This document shows positions 22,821-37,800 of a DNA stretch of 64,000 nt, in pieces (positions within the stretch are counted from its first letter, which is position 1; each line of letters opens with the position of its first letter). The position numbers and the translations under genes were made by a program. The DNA comes from Papio anubis (lineage: Eukaryota; Chordata; Mammalia; Primates; Cercopithecidae): positions 192,943,526 to 193,007,525 of the forward strand of contig NC_044977.1 of assembly GCF_008728515.1 (NCBI RefSeq). The letters are read 5' to 3'. A model generated the notes under the pieces. It did not search any database. It was given only the letters and a program-made list of their open reading frames with translations, and was not told where the DNA came from.

Positions 22821-25800
22821 GTAAGATATTTTCAGTTGTATTTCTGTCTGCAAGAATCGAGGCCGGGCGCGGTGGCTCAAGCCTGTAATCCCAGCACTTT
22901 GGGAGGCCGAGACGGGTGGATCACGAGGTCAGGAGATCGAGACCATCCTGGCGAACACGGTGAAACCCCGTCTCTACTAAAAAATACAAAAAACTAGCCG
23001 GGCGAGGTGGCGGGCGCCTGTGGTCCCAGCTACTCGGGAGGCTGAGGCAGGAGAATGGCGTAAGCCCAGGAGGCGGAGCTTGCAGTGAGCCGAGATCGCG
23101 CCACTGCACTCCAGCCTGGGCGACAAAGCGAGACTCCGTCTCAAAAAAAAAAAAAAAAAAAGAATGTGAAATATACAAGCATGACTTGAAGCATGAAATA
23201 ATAACCCAAATCTATTATCAGGTATTCATTTACATTTGAATTGGTCTTGAGGCATAACTGATCCCACAGAGTTCAGCCTTCAATAGGGTTGATTATAGAA
23301 GGTCTTGGAAGAATTCTCAGCGTGGTTCTGGGTGTGGTAGAGGGGCAGCCGAGTAGACAAGATGAACTAAAGAAAGCGCTGATCAAAATGTCTCCTTAGT
23401 GAGAGAGGTAAAAAGCAAAGTTGGCTGGGCGTCGCGGCTCACGCCTGTAATCACAGCACTTTGGGAGGCTGAAGTAGGTCAATCACCTGTGGTCAGGAGT
23501 TCAAGACCAGCCTGATCAACACGGTGAAACTCCATCTCTACTAAAAATACAAAAAAAAAAAAAAAGAAAAATTAGTGGAGTGTCATGGCGCACGCCTGTA
23601 GTCGCAGCTACTCGGGAGGCTGAGGCAGGAGAATGGCTTGAACCTAGGAGGCGGAGGTTGCAATGAGCCGAGATCGCGCCACTGCACTCCAGCCTGGGTC
23701 ACAGAGGGAGACTGCATCTCAAAAAAAAAAAAAAAAAAGCAAAGGCTGAATGAGGCCAAGTGTGGTGGCTCAGTCCCGTAATCCCAGCACTTTGGGAGGT
23801 GAGGCAGGAGGATCACTTGAGGAGTTTGAGACTTGCCTGGGCAACATAGCAATCCCATCTCTATTAAAAAAAAATGAAATTTTAAGAAACATTGAGTAGA
23901 CAGTATGAGCGAAAGCTGAAAGAACATACAGAAAAGACAGCCATCCGGGACATGATGAAAAGGAGCCTAACTCTTGACACACTATCTAGACCTCCATTCT
24001 CTCTTTTATTTATTTTTTGGGATGGAGTCTCAGCGTGGGCTCTTGTTGCCCATGTTGGAGTGCTCACCGCAACCTCCGCCTCCTGAGTTCAAGTAATTCT
24101 CCTGCCTTAGCCTCCTGAGTGGCTGAGATTACAGGCGTGCACCACCATGCCCAGCTGGTTTTTTTTTTTTTTTTTTTGAGACTGAGTCTGGCTCTGTCGC
24201 CCAGGCTGGAGTGCAGTGGCCGGATCTCAGCTCACTGCAAGCTCCGCCTCCCGGGTTTACGCCATTCTCCTGCCTCAGCCTCCCGAGTAGCTGGGACCAC
24301 AGGCGCCCGCCACTTCGCCCGGCTAGTTTTTTGTATTTTTTAGTAGAGACGGGGTTTCACCGTGTTAGCCAGGATGGTCTCGATCTCCTGACCTCGTGAT
24401 CCACCCGTCTCGGCCTCCCAAAGTGCTGGGATTACAGGCTTGAGCCACCGCGCCCGGCCTTTAATTTTTTTAAATTTTTAAATTTTTTTATTTTAGTAGA
24501 GACGGGATTTCACCGTGTTGGTCAGGCTGGTCTCAAACTCCTGACCTCAAATGATCCGTCTGCCTTGGCCCCCCAGAGTGTTGGGATTACAGGCGTGAGC
24601 CACCGCGTCTGGCCTATTCTCTCTTTTCTGTCTTCTATCTTATGCTTAGTCAGAATTTCTGCTTATTTATAACCTTGTTTTATTCTTGTTCCCTGGCTCC
24701 CACCAGCATCATGGTCTGGGTTACTGCATAGTATCCTAAAGTGATTTGTGCCCCTAGTCCCAGCTGCTCAGGAGACTGAGACGGCAGAATCAGTAGAGCC
24801 CAGGATTTTGAGGCTGCAGTGAGCTGTGATGACACCACTGCACTTCATCCTGGGAGAGAGAGGAAGACCTTGTCTCAAAAAAAAACACCAAAAAACCATT
24901 TACAGAAAAGGAAAGACTGATTGAGAAGACCAGTGTGAACTAGCCCTTGACTGGGCCCAGGGAAGAATGTTGGTTTGAAAGGAAAACACTGAGGAATACA
25001 TAGCAAGTCATAGTAATGGCCCAATAACAAGCATATACCTAAGCAAGCTTTTCCTAAACATTCCTGTGCCTGTTCTTCATCATGCCTTTTTCCCCAAAAC
25101 AGTTTGGTGGAGAACCATTGTCATACACCCGGTTCAGCCTGGCTCGGCAAGTAGACGGCGATAACAGTCATGTGGAGATGAAACTTGGTGTAGATGAAGA
25201 AGAAAATACTGACAATAACACAAAGGCCAATGGCACAAAACCAAAAAGGTGTGGTGGAAATATCTGCTATGGGACTATTGCCGTGATCATCTTTTTCTTG
25301 ATTGGTAAGAATGACCATTCCAAACTTCAATATTTTCCATAACCAACTCTGAGAAGTCTGTTATTTCAGTTCAGCATATAGTTATTTTGTGCCTTTTTGT
25401 TTTGTTTTGTTTTGTGACAGTCTTGCTCTGTTGCCTAGGCTAGAGTGCAGTGGCACCGTCTTGGCTCACTGCAACCTCTGCCTACCAGGTTTAAGCGATT
25501 CTTTGCCTTAGCCTCCTGAGTAGCTGGGACTATAGGCGCTCACCACCACACCCGGCTAATTTTTTTTTTTTTTTTTTTTTTTTGAGATGGAGTCTCTGTC
25601 GCCCAGGCTGGAGTGCAGTGGCGTGATCTTGGCTCACAGCAACCTCTGCCTCCTGGGTTCAAGCGATTCTTTTGCCTCAGCCTCCTGAGGAGCTAAGACT
25701 ACAGGTGTGCGCCACCACACCTGGCTAGTTTTTGTATTTTTAGTAGAGACGGGGTTTCACCATGTTGGGCAGGCTGGTCTCTAATTCCTGACCTTGTGAT

Positions 25801-28800
25801 CCACCCACCTTGGCCTCCGAAGGTGCTAGGATTACAGACACGAGCCACTTCACCCGTCCACTTTGTGCCTTTTTAAGTCCCACTAGGAAGACAATCATGA
25901 GTAGATTCTATACCTGTCATTGAATTTAGTCTGGTTGGAAAGAGAGACCCATGAATTCTTTCAATACGATGAGCAAGTGTTTTCTTTTTATTTATGTATT
26001 TTTTTGTTTGCTACCACTCCACCAGGAAACAAATGTTACACTAAAACATATACACAGGATACTGGTGGTGTAGAAGCTCAGTCTGATGTTTCAAGGAGGT
26101 CTTTTGGAAAAAGTACCTATGTTTTGAATAGGTAACTATTTGAAATAAAGCTAGTATACAGTTTATTAAGTGGCTTAAAGTATACAAAACTGAGATGCAT
26201 TATATACTTTAAAACTACTTAGAATTTGACAACCAGTATTTTCAAGGCTTACCTGAAAAGTATTAACAGGGATAGATCACAAGTGAAATTCTGAGTTCAG
26301 CTCTGGAACTTTGTCTCTTTAGGGTTTATGATTGGCTACTTGGGCTATTGTAAAGGGGTAGAACCAAAAACTGAGTGTGAGAGGCTGGCAGGCACCGAGT
26401 CTCCAGCGAGGGAGGAGCCAGAGGAGGACTTCCCTGCGGCGCCGCGCTTATACTGGGATGACCTGAAGAAAAAGTTGTCAGAGAAACTGGACAGCACAGA
26501 CTTCACCAGCACCATCAAGTGAGCATGAGCTACTTTGCAAGTATCTAGATGAGTAATTCAGGGATTATGATAGGCCGCAGGGAAACAATAATGGTGACAC
26601 TGTGGGAATGGCTTTTCAGAGAAGACAAGACTTGCCATGTTTAGCTAAAGAGGGTGAGGGGCCTGTAAAGAACTGAAACTATACTGGTAGGAAAAAAGGT
26701 AGAACTTCTAGGGAGTCTCCTTTTTCTTAAAAAATTCATAGGCCCTTGATGTTTTCCCGATCTTTGTAGCTTATTGCTTGCTGTCATTCTTTGGCTCTGA
26801 TTTTTCTTCTTAATCTCTCTTTTTTGTTGTTGTTTTGTTTTTTGAGGAGTCTTGCTCTGTCGCGCAGGCTGGAGTGCAGTGGCACGATCTCAGCTCACCG
26901 CAAGCTCCGCCTCCTGCCTCAGCCTCCCGAGTAGCTGGGACTACAGGCGACCGTCACCACGCCCGGCTAATTTTTTGTGTTTTTAGTAGACACAGGGTTT
27001 CACTGTGTTAGCCAGGGTGGTCTCGATCTCCTGACCTCGTGATCCGCCCGCTTTGGCCTTCCAAAGTGGTGGGATTACAGGTGTGAGGCACCGCGCCTGG
27101 CTCTTCTTAACCTCTTGTAATGTTGTACTAAGCTCTGCTTTGTTGACAAGGGCATCAGTAGCTTTTCTCTTTTATAGGAAACAACACATGCCAGAAGTAG
27201 CCTTTTTCATCTTCTAGATCATGGGTAATTTAACTGCCTGACTTAAGTCTAGTGCTTCTTAGTTTCTGCTGATACTCACCCATTAACCCATAGGCCAATA
27301 TGTATCCAGAGACAGTGTCTCCCTCTGGTGGAGGCTGGAATACAGTGGTACGATCTCATCTCACTGCAGCTTCAACCTCCCAGGCTCAAACGATCCCCCC
27401 ACCATAGCCTCCTGAGTAGCTGGGACTATAAGCACGCAGCACCACACCCAGCTAATTTGTTTTTTAAGAGACGGAGTCTCACCATGTCTTCCAGGCCGGT
27501 CTGTCCTTAGATTTTTATTTTTATTTATTTAGTTATTTATTTTGAGATGGAGTCTTCCTGTGTTGTCCAGACTGGAGTGTAGTGGCACGATCTCAGCTTA
27601 CTGCAACCTCTGTCTCCCAGGTTCAAGTGATTCTCCTACCTCAGTCTCCTGAGTAGCTGAGATCACAGGCTTGTGCCCACACTCTGCTAATTTTGTTTTT
27701 GGTAGAAACGGGATTTCACCATGTTGGCCAGGCTGGTCTCGAACTTCTGACCTCAGGTGACCCTCCTGCCTCGGCCTCCCAAAGTGCTGGAATTACAGGT
27801 GTGAGCCACCACACCTGGCCAGATTTTTATTTTGTATTTATTTATTTTATTTTTAATGGGTTTTCTGGCAAAAGCCAGAAAGCATGCTAGACAGATTCTA
27901 AGAGCTGTAACACTTGTCCATATAGTTTTACTATCTTTGCACATCCATGCCTCTGTGCAAATAATAAATTTATCTTTTCCTTTTTTCAAGCTTCCTATAG
28001 TTAGCGTGGTACTATAATTCTTTAGTCTTAAGTTATGGCATTTTCTACTTCATGTAGTTGATGCTTTTGTGCTTATTTACTGTACACCAGATATTACGGA
28101 TAAAGTGAGAATATAGTCCACCCCACAAACATGTGAGAACTAATATGCTGAGTAAATAGAGCAATGGGAGATCAGACCAAGGAGCAGCTTTGCTTCAGGG
28201 TATTCAGAAATGCTTCACAAGTAGGTGAAAATTGAAACTATGCACCCTGTTTAGCACAGTAGTACTATCTTAGATTTTATAATTGACTTTATAGTAGATC
28301 TCCTGGAAGCTACTCATTTCCCCTTAGCAGATACATTATGATGAGGCTCTTGAAGGGGTCCTTTATAGTGGGTAAAGAAGCTGTGAAGTTATAAATTAAG
28401 ATTTGGGGCACAGTTTTTTTTTTCTTAGTTTGTGTTAATCTAGAAGTTTTGGGTCACAGTTCGTTTATCTAAACTATGAGGGATAATATTTTGCTTTCAA
28501 AACAATTTGTTTAATCCTTGAGTTAAATGTTTATTTTAAATTAAACTTAAGTTTATTTAAAAGACATTTTCTCCTCCAGGCTGCTGAATGAAAATTTATA
28601 TGTCCCTCGTGAGGCTGGATCTCAAAAAGATGAAAATCTTGCATTGTATATTGAAAATCAATTTCGTGAATTTAAACTCAGCAAAGTCTGGCGTGATCAA
28701 CATTTTGTTAAGATTCAGGTCAAGGACAGGTATGTTGAAAGATGGTAAACTTATTTTTATACAAGTAGCTATTTTCAGGTGTGCTAAATATAGCAAAGAC

Positions 28801-31800
28801 TTTTTGTTACTGTTGCTTTTTTTGAAACAGAGTCTTGCTCTGTTGCCCAGGCTGGAGTGCAGTGACACAATCTGTGCTCACTGCAGCCTCTGCCTTCTGG
28901 GTTCAACTGATTCTCCCGCCTCAGCCTCCAAAGCAGCTAGGATTACAGGTGTACACCTCCATGCCCAGCTAATTCTTGTATTTTTAGTAGAGGTGGGGTT
29001 TCACCATATTGGCCAGGCTGGTCTCGAACTTTTGACCTCAGGTAATCTGCCCGCCTCGGCCTCCCAAAAGTGCTGGGATTACAGGCGTGAGCCACCACAC
29101 GTGGCCCAAAGGCTTTTAAAATAAAAATTAAGCTTAAGATTTAGAGGTAAATTTCCTGAAGCCAAATAATGCAAGACATACTAAATGTAAGCTATTGTGT
29201 TTTTTGGAAGGATGACCTTAGACTTATTTTAACTTCATCTTTTTAACAGTGCTCAAAACTCGGTGATCATAGTTGATAAGAATGGTGGACTTGTTTACCT
29301 GGTGGAGAATCCTGGGGGTTATGTGGCGTATAGTAAGGCTGCAACAGTTACTGTAAGTAAGGCAAAACAGTGCATGAGATGCTTTTCCCTCTTGAATCAT
29401 TCAAAACTCATCTTTTCTATTCTTAGGAGTTATACATTTACTTGTGAAATGTAAATTATCGTGAGATATTTTGGTTTTCAACCCTCTAATGACACAGTCA
29501 ACATGCAATGTCTTCTCTCTCTAATCACTTTCCCCATATCCTGCTTTATTTTTTCTTTATGGTACTGATAGCACCTGACATTATCTATGCCTTTGTTTCC
29601 GTTAGAATGTGAGCCAAATGAAGAACCATGGGTTAGTTCTATTTACTGCCATGTCGCAGAGCTTTGGAGAATGGCTGACCATACATAGTAGTATTTGCTA
29701 AACAAATGCATATCCTCCCTGTGGGGACAGATCTAAATATCCATCTTGGCTGGGGCCTAGTCTTAGCTTGATTCATTAATGCTTGATCTTTTTTTATTTT
29801 TGTTTTGAGACAGGGTATCACTCTTTTGCCTTAGCTGGAATGCAGTGGCGTGAGCTTGGCTGACTGCAACCTCCACCACCACCCAGGCTCAAGTGAACCT
29901 CCCGAGTAGCTGGGACGTCCTGCTAATTTTTATTTTTTATTTTGTTATTATTATTATTATTATTTGTGGTAGAGACAGGGTTTTGCCATGTTGACCAGGC
30001 TGGTCTTGAATTCAAACTCCTGGGCTCAAGCCATTCATGCACCTTGGCCTCCCAAAGTGCTGGGATTACAGGAGTAAGCTGCTGCACCCAGCCCTTGATC
30101 TTTTTAAACTTAGGCAGATACAGTCAAATTAACACAGAAATAGAGAACAGATAGATGGAATAATTTTCAGCTTAAAAATCACATTTGTGGTTGGGCGTGG
30201 TGGCTCACGCCCATAATGCCAGCACTTTGGAAGTCCAAGGTAGACAGATCACCTGAGGTCAGAGACAAGCCTGGCCAACATGTTGAAGTCTCCTAAAAAT
30301 ACAAAAATTAGCCAGGTGTGGTGGTGGGTGCCTGTAATCCCAGCTACTTGGGAGACTGGGGCAGGAGAATCCCTTGAACCCAGGAGGCGGAGGTTGCAGT
30401 GAGTGGAGATTGCGCCACTGCACTCCAGCAGGAGCAACAAGAGCGAAATTCGTCTCAAAAAAAAAAATCACATTTGTGAGTTGGGCATCTCCAGTGGATA
30501 CCTTTTGAGGCAGGTGCAGTTCTGTGGTGAGTCCTTGCCTTTCTGGATACTTGTGTTTTATCCCTTTGCCTGGCTGCCTGTAAGCCAGGAGTTTAGAGAT
30601 GGTAGATTGTTCTGTTAAAGAACATTGAAGGTTTTTCTTCAGCTTCCAGCTTTCTGTGTTCAGGTGCTTGGTGTTAGTGTCTGTTTATAGCTGTTCATCT
30701 GGACTCTTCTTAGCTTAGGAACATAATGACACATCCAAAGTTGGTGTATGCAAGTCACTTTGTTGTAATAGATGGTGTTTTAATTTTGGGACAGATGTAT
30801 TGTCAGGTCTTTCGGTTAAAACCTCTTTCTATGATGTCCTCAAGGCGAAGATTGTTCCAGGCCTCCAGTCCCATGACCAGCCTACATAGGCCTCTTTAAT
30901 CTAAATGCCCTTTACATGAAAGGCAGCGTGGAATAAAAGCATGAAAGACATAGGAGGCTAAAACTCTTGATTTTATTCTAATACCTCTGACCTAAAAATT
31001 ATAAAGTTTTTTAGAACTCATGTCTTTTTTAGGCCTTGGCCTCCTTTTATCTCTTGGGTTGCCTGTCTTAGGTTTGATCTATAAAACTCTTTTGTCTCAA
31101 GATTTTAGAGCTGTTCCAATACCATAATGCTCATTAAATCTAATGTCTTTGTTCTAGGGTAAACTGGTCCATGCTAATTTTGGTACTAAAAAAGACTTTG
31201 AGGATTTAGACTCTCCTGTGAATGGATCTATAGTGATTGTCAGAGCAGGAAAAATCACCTTTGCAGAAAAGGTGAGTGTGGGTTATTTTATATATATATA
31301 TAAAATATTCAATACAGTACTTTGGTATCTTACTCTTCAGGTAAGTTATATTTCTTGTTAATATTCTTACATTCTGAAAACCAGCGATCTTAAACTCTCA
31401 TACCAGATAATATAATTTATTAAAAGTGCTAAGCAAATCAAATAAGTTCCACTTCCCTAATCAGAAATGCTTAAGTGAAAGCTGTTTGTCTGTATAACTC
31501 AGTTTTATGCATATACAGAATACAGTTAAAAGCATGTTTTATAAAAAGGAAAATAAATAGCCAAACATACACAAGGAACTAGACTGGAACATATCAAAGG
31601 ACAGTGGTGATTTCTGCATTTTTAAAGAAGTGGCAGGGCTCACACTTGTAATCCCAACACTTTGAGAGGCTGAGGTGAGAGGACTGCTTGAGCCCTGGAG
31701 GCTGTGAGATGTGACTTGTGCCACTCCAGCCTGGGTGACAGTGGGACTCAAAAAAGTGGTTGTCTTAGATGGGTTTTTGTTATTTTTCTTTTCTTTTTTT

Positions 31801-34800
31801 TTTTTTTTTTTTTGAGATGGAGTCTCTGTCACCCTGGCTGGAATGCAGTGGCGTGATCTCAGCTCACTGCAACCTCTGCCTCCCGGGTTCAAGTGATGCT
31901 CCTGCCTCAGCCTCCTGAGTAGCTGGGATTACAGGCGTCTGCCACCACGCCCAGCTAATGTTTGCATTTTTAGTAGAGAGGGGATTTCACCAAGTTGGCC
32001 TGGCTGGTCTTGAACTCCTGACCTCAGGTGATCCGCCTGCCTCGGCCTCCCAAATTGCTGGGATTACAGGCGTGAGCCACCACTCCTGGCCTTCGTTATT
32101 CTTTGTTTTTTTTTTTTTTTTGAGACGGAGTTTTGCTCTTTTGGTCAGGCTAGAGTGCAGTGGCTTACTGCAACCTCTGCCTTACAGTTTCAAGCAATTC
32201 TCCTGCCTCAGCCTCCCGAATGGCTGGGATTACAGGCGCCTGCCACTAAGCCCAGCAAATTTTTGTATTTTTAGTAGAGACAGGATTTCACCATGTTGGC
32301 CAGGCTGGTTTCAAACTCCTGACCTCATGATCTGCCTGCCTCAGCCTTGCAAGGTGTTGGGATTACAGGCGTGAGCCACCACGCCCGGCCCGTTATTCTT
32401 ACTTTGCAAACAAGTGAGTTAATTTTTCAGGAAACAATTAACAACACATTACTAGATAAACAATTTGAAATATTTGGAAGTATTCTGAGTTTAGTCCTCT
32501 GTAACCATTTGGCCTTTAGCATAATGTCCAAGATGTATTCTCATTTCATATGATCAGATTTTCATTTTCTGAGCTTTATATGTTTTCTTTTAGGTTGCAA
32601 ATGCTGAAAGCTTAAATGCAATTGGTGTCTTGATATATATGGACCGGACTAAATTTCCCATTGTTAAGGCAGACCTTTCATTCTTTGGACATGTGAGTTA
32701 TTTCTTGAGTAAATCGCCGTTTTGAGTTCTTTGAATTGTTCTTGGATTCCTATATTAGCAGAAATAGCACTGTGTCTTCCTTAAATGCTCTTTTTCTGGG
32801 AGGGCATTAGCAGTAAGCAAGAAGATAGATTACATTGACTTTGAGGCTTTATTATTTGTTGGTAAAAGTACTTTATCAACAGTACCTTGAACTGAGAATT
32901 TCCATGTGCCATGAAAACAGGAGTCACATTGCAGAGCCACTCAGATTTTTGAGGCTTCAAGTTGGTAAACTAAGGTTGGGCTGCAGCCTTATACCAAATC
33001 CGAATCTTATACCAACTCCGAATCTTACAGAGAACTTTTGAGGAAGTATGTGATGGAGCGAATTGCTCTTTGTTTTCCTAGGCTCATCTGGGAACAGGTG
33101 ACCCTTACACACCTGGATTCCCTTCCTTCAATCACACTCAGTTTCCACCATCTCAGTCGTCAGGATTGCCTAATATACCTGTCCAAACGATCTCCAGAGC
33201 TGCTGCAGAAAAGCTGTTTGGGTAAGTTTTTATTTGAAAGCTGTCTTGCAGGGTGAGGTTTTATGGTTAGGGAAGAACGGTAATATGTTGATTAAAATGT
33301 TAAATATGATTATAATTTTCCACATTTGGGAATTTGGAAGATAGTTAGCTGTTACCTTGGTATAGATAAAAATGAATTTTTCTCTAAAGAGATCTTAATA
33401 ATGGACTTACAAATGCAGGAGAATAAGGAGACTTACAACCCCAGTGAATTCCTTGTGCAAGATTCCTGGCACAACTTCTGCTCAAGTACTTCTGTGCTGA
33501 GGCACGATGCCTGTGGCAACCCATTCAGTTAGTGGAGAGAATCTGTTAGAATTCATATTGGGATAAAATCCCATTCCCTGAAACATCCATTTGTCTGGAT
33601 TTTTCTTCTAAGCAACACGGGATGATTCTAGTTTCCTTGTCTGTAGATTGAGAAGCCTCACTTCTCATGCTGGTTTCCAGAGAAACCATTTATGGTCATG
33701 GCGCTCCTGGATATCCTCCCTGTAGTGTTAGTGTTCCTCTTTAAAAACAGCCCAGTTCCGTTTTAGCATTAATTTTGATTTGATTAATTTTGATTTGGAT
33801 GTGGACATATTTCTCATTTCCTGTTACAGGATAGAGATCGAGTTTCAGACCTTTATGAAAGCATTTATCTCCTGTATGACATAGGCTCTCTGATCCTGTT
33901 TCTTTAACATAATTGGATAGTGAAAATATATTCTACTTGATAGTCTCAAATGAAGAACATCTGTATGTAAGGACTATGTGAAATACCATGACTATTGATC
34001 ATGCCAAGAGGCCTTTAGCGTAGGGGAGGGAGTGTGTAACGTACTATGGCCATTGATAATGCTAAGAGGCCTTTAGCATAGAAAGGAGTGTGTAACATAC
34101 TATGATCATTGATAATGCTAAGAGGCCTTTAGCATAGGTGATTTTTGTTGACTCATTCTACCTACCACCTACAAGTCGTAACCAACCTGTGAAGCCAGTG
34201 ACGCATCTTACCCTTATGTAGTAGGGGAGTAATAATGTTTCAACCTATATTTGTGTAATTAAGCCCCCTTAGGAACAGCTATTATTTGGGGTAACACAGA
34301 GGAATTAGATGGGGGAAGCATAGGATTTTTTTTTTTTTTTTTTTTTTTTTTGTGATAGTCTTACTCTGTTGCCCAGGCTGGAGTGCAGTAGTGTGATCCT
34401 GGCTCACTGCAACCTCCACCTCCTGGGTTCAAGGAATTCTGCCTTAGCCTCCCAAAGTGCTGGGATTACAGGCGTGAGCCACTGCACCCAGCTGAGGAAT
34501 ATTTTTTATAACTGAGATAAGAATGTATACTATCTTTATTAGTGGTGACAGTTGGGAAACATAAAAATGTATTAATATCCTTTTATATATTAAAAGAACT
34601 TCATTTTGAGTCCATCTTGGTATGTATTCCAAATATAAACTACATAACTATATCTGGCGGAAAGGCATATATCAGATGAGGACAGTTAGAAGTTTTATAA
34701 AATATTGCTTAAACTAGGAATTCATGGTTTTCAGTTGGCTGCCTACAGATCAAAGTAAGACACAAATGGTTCACCACTACAGAGTAAGTTTGTTTTTGTT

Positions 34801-37800
34801 TTTGTTTTTGAGACAGGAATTTTGCTCTGTTGCCCAGGGTAGGGTGCAATGGTGTGATCTCGGCTCACTGCAGCCTCTGCCTCCCAGGTTCAAGCGATTC
34901 TCCTGCCTCAGCCTCCTGAGTAGGTGGGATTACAGGCACCCGCCACCATGCCCAGTTAATTTTTGTATTTTTAGTAGTAACGGGGTTTCACCATGTTGGT
35001 CAGGCTGGTCTTGAACTCCTGACCTTGTGATCCACCTGCCTCGGCCTCCCAAAGTGCTGGGATTAAAGGGGTGAGGCACTGTGCCTGCCCGAGAGTAAGT
35101 TTTGTTTATATGTCCTCTTAATCTAGAGCCTCACTAGACAAAAGTAAACTTTGGGCAAGGAACAATAACGCAGAACTTTCTGGTTCTAGAAATATGGAGG
35201 GAGACTGTCCCTCTGACTGGAAAACAGACTCTACGTGTAAGATGGTAACCTCGGAAAACAAAAATGTGAAGCTCACGGTGAGCAATGTGCTGAAAGAGAC
35301 AAAAATTCTTAACATCTTTGGAGTTATTAAAGGCTTCGTAGAACCAGGTAAAGACCGCCCCCACCCCTCTTGGTTTTTTTTTTGTTGTTGTTGTTTTCTT
35401 TGCTGTTCTTGAGGATGTGGCTAGGGAAGGGGAGGGAGTGTACGATGCTGGCTTGGCTTGGTTTTATGAAGTGCTTAATCTTATCTGTCCTAAAGTGAAT
35501 TGTTTATGTGTCAGATTTTTTTGTTTTTGTTTTTGTTTTTTTGAGGAGTTTCACTCTTGTTGCCCAGGCTGGAGTGCAGTGGTGCGATCTCGGCTCACTG
35601 CAACCTCCACCTCCCAGGTTCAAGCGATTCTCCTGCCTCAGCCTCCCCAGTAGCTGGGATTACAGGCGTGCACCACCATGCCTGGCTAATTCTGTATTTT
35701 TAGTAGACAGGGTTTCTCCGTGTTGGCCAGGCTCTATGAGGTCAGCTCCTGACCTCACGTGGTCTGCCTGCCTCGGCCTCCCAAAGTGCTGGGATTACAA
35801 GTGTGAGCCACTGTGCCCGGCCTGTGTGTCAGTTTTACTGGGAGGTAATAAGGCCCTAGGAAATTCTTGTTGAAAATTGACCATTGTGACTAGAAAATCT
35901 ATTCTAAGTTATTGACTAGACCAGTGATAAGCAAATTTCTTAAGGGGGCAGATAATAAACCTTTTGCAGACTATACAGTCTCTGTTTTAGCTGTTCAACT
36001 CTGTAGAAGCAAGAAAATAGGCATAGACTGTACGTAATGAATGGGTATGCAGGCTGTAGTTTGCCAGTCCCTGGAGTTGAGTTTAAATGCAATCAAATAG
36101 CCAACACCTACTAAGAAATAAGAAAATGACTACTGGCCCCGCTACATACTCAAAATCTTATTTGCAGATCTCCCATATTGCTGCTCTTCGTAGGTTACTT
36201 AAAAAAAATTATTCCTGTTCTTTTATTCTTTCACTTAAGTAGTCAGTAAATTTAATTAGTAGTGTAGGAAAAAAGTAGCTCTACTAGTAAAGTAAAATTA
36301 ATATTCTCATGTGAATTTTTTTTTTTTTTTGAGACGGAGTCTCGCTTTCTGTTCCCCAGGCTGGAGTGCAGTGGCCGATCTCAGCCACTGTGCTCCGCCT
36401 CCCCGGTTCCCGCCATTCTCCCTGCCTCAGCCTCCCGGAGATGGCGGGCGCCTGTAGTCCCAGCTACTCGGGAGGCTGGTTTTTTGTATTTTTTAGTAGA
36501 GACGGGGTTTCACCGTGTTCGCCAGGATGGTCTTGATCTCCTGACCTCGTGATCCACCCGTCTCGGCCTCCCAAAGTGCTGGGATTACAGGCTTGAGCCA
36601 CCGCGCCCGGCCCTCATGTGAATTTTTAATTCCCAGAGTTTTTAGTCAGATTTGAAGTAAGGTGCTTTTATTCTTAATACATATACTGCACTTTTACCTT
36701 TCTACTGATGTGCTAATTGTAGAAAAGTTTAGAAGCTTATTTAAATTCTTCCTCTCTTGTTTTTAAAGATCACTATGTTGTGGTTGGGGCCCAGAGAGAT
36801 GCGTGGGGCCCCGGAGCTGCAAAATCCAGTGTGGGGACAGCTCTCCTGTTGAAACTTGCCCAGATGTTCTCAGATATGGTCTTAAAAGGTAGAGTACAAA
36901 TTTTGGTTCCTTTGAATATTGGTGCACTACAGATGGTTCTAGATGTTGTACTGTGCTTTGCTCGCTTTGCCTGCATTCCTGTGGTTCCCTCATGCCAGAC
37001 TCTAGTTCTTAAATACAAGGCAGATTGTCTTTTGTTGTAGCTGCCTTTTTCTTTTTTTTTTTTTTTTTTTTTTTTTTTGAGACGGAGTCTCGCTTTGTCA
37101 CCCAGGCTAGAGTGCGGTGGCCGGATCTCTGCTCACTGCAAGCTCCGCTCCCGGGTTTACGCCATTCTCCTGGCTCAGCCTCCCGAGTAGCTGGGACTAC
37201 AGGCGCTCGCCACCTCGCCCGGCTAGTTTTTTGTACTTTTTAGTAGAGACGGGGTTTCACCATGTTCGCCAGGATGGTCTCGATCTCCTGACCTCGTGAT
37301 CCGCCCGTCTCGGCCTCCCAAAGTGCTGGGATTACAGGCTTGAGCCACCGTGCCCGGCCGCTGCCTTTTTCTTTGAAACAGCTTTCCATAAAATGTCTTA
37401 GCTGTGCTGAAAATCACCAGTTTCTTTGAGACAGTGGATTATTGAGCCCTAGTGCCTAGTTTGATGTATCCAGCATGATAAGGCGGACCATAGTCCCTAA
37501 GTAATCTATTTGAAAGCAGTAGCATACCTCTATACTCATGTACTGAGGCCTAACAGCTATTGAAATTTTGTTATGTTTATTCATTTATTTTTTGAGACAG
37601 TGTTTAACTCTGTTGCCCAGGCTGGAGTGCAGTGGCACGATCTCAGCTCACTGCAACCTCCTCCTCCTGACTTTAAGCCATTCTCTTGCCTCAGCCTCCT
37701 GAGTAGCTGGGATTACAGGCGCCCACCACCACGCCTGGCTAATTTTTGTATTTTTAGTAGAGACGGGGCTTCACCATGTTGGCCAGGCTGGTCTCCTGAC

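Noticed and set aside
25082..25342. 86-codon frame containing TFRC exon 3
   Set aside because: Correct frame, but it starts in the intron and reads through the donor at 25305; replaced by the spliced exon.
28588..29124. 178-codon + strand open frame
   Set aside because: It reads TFRC exon 5 in the wrong frame and continues into an intronic Alu.
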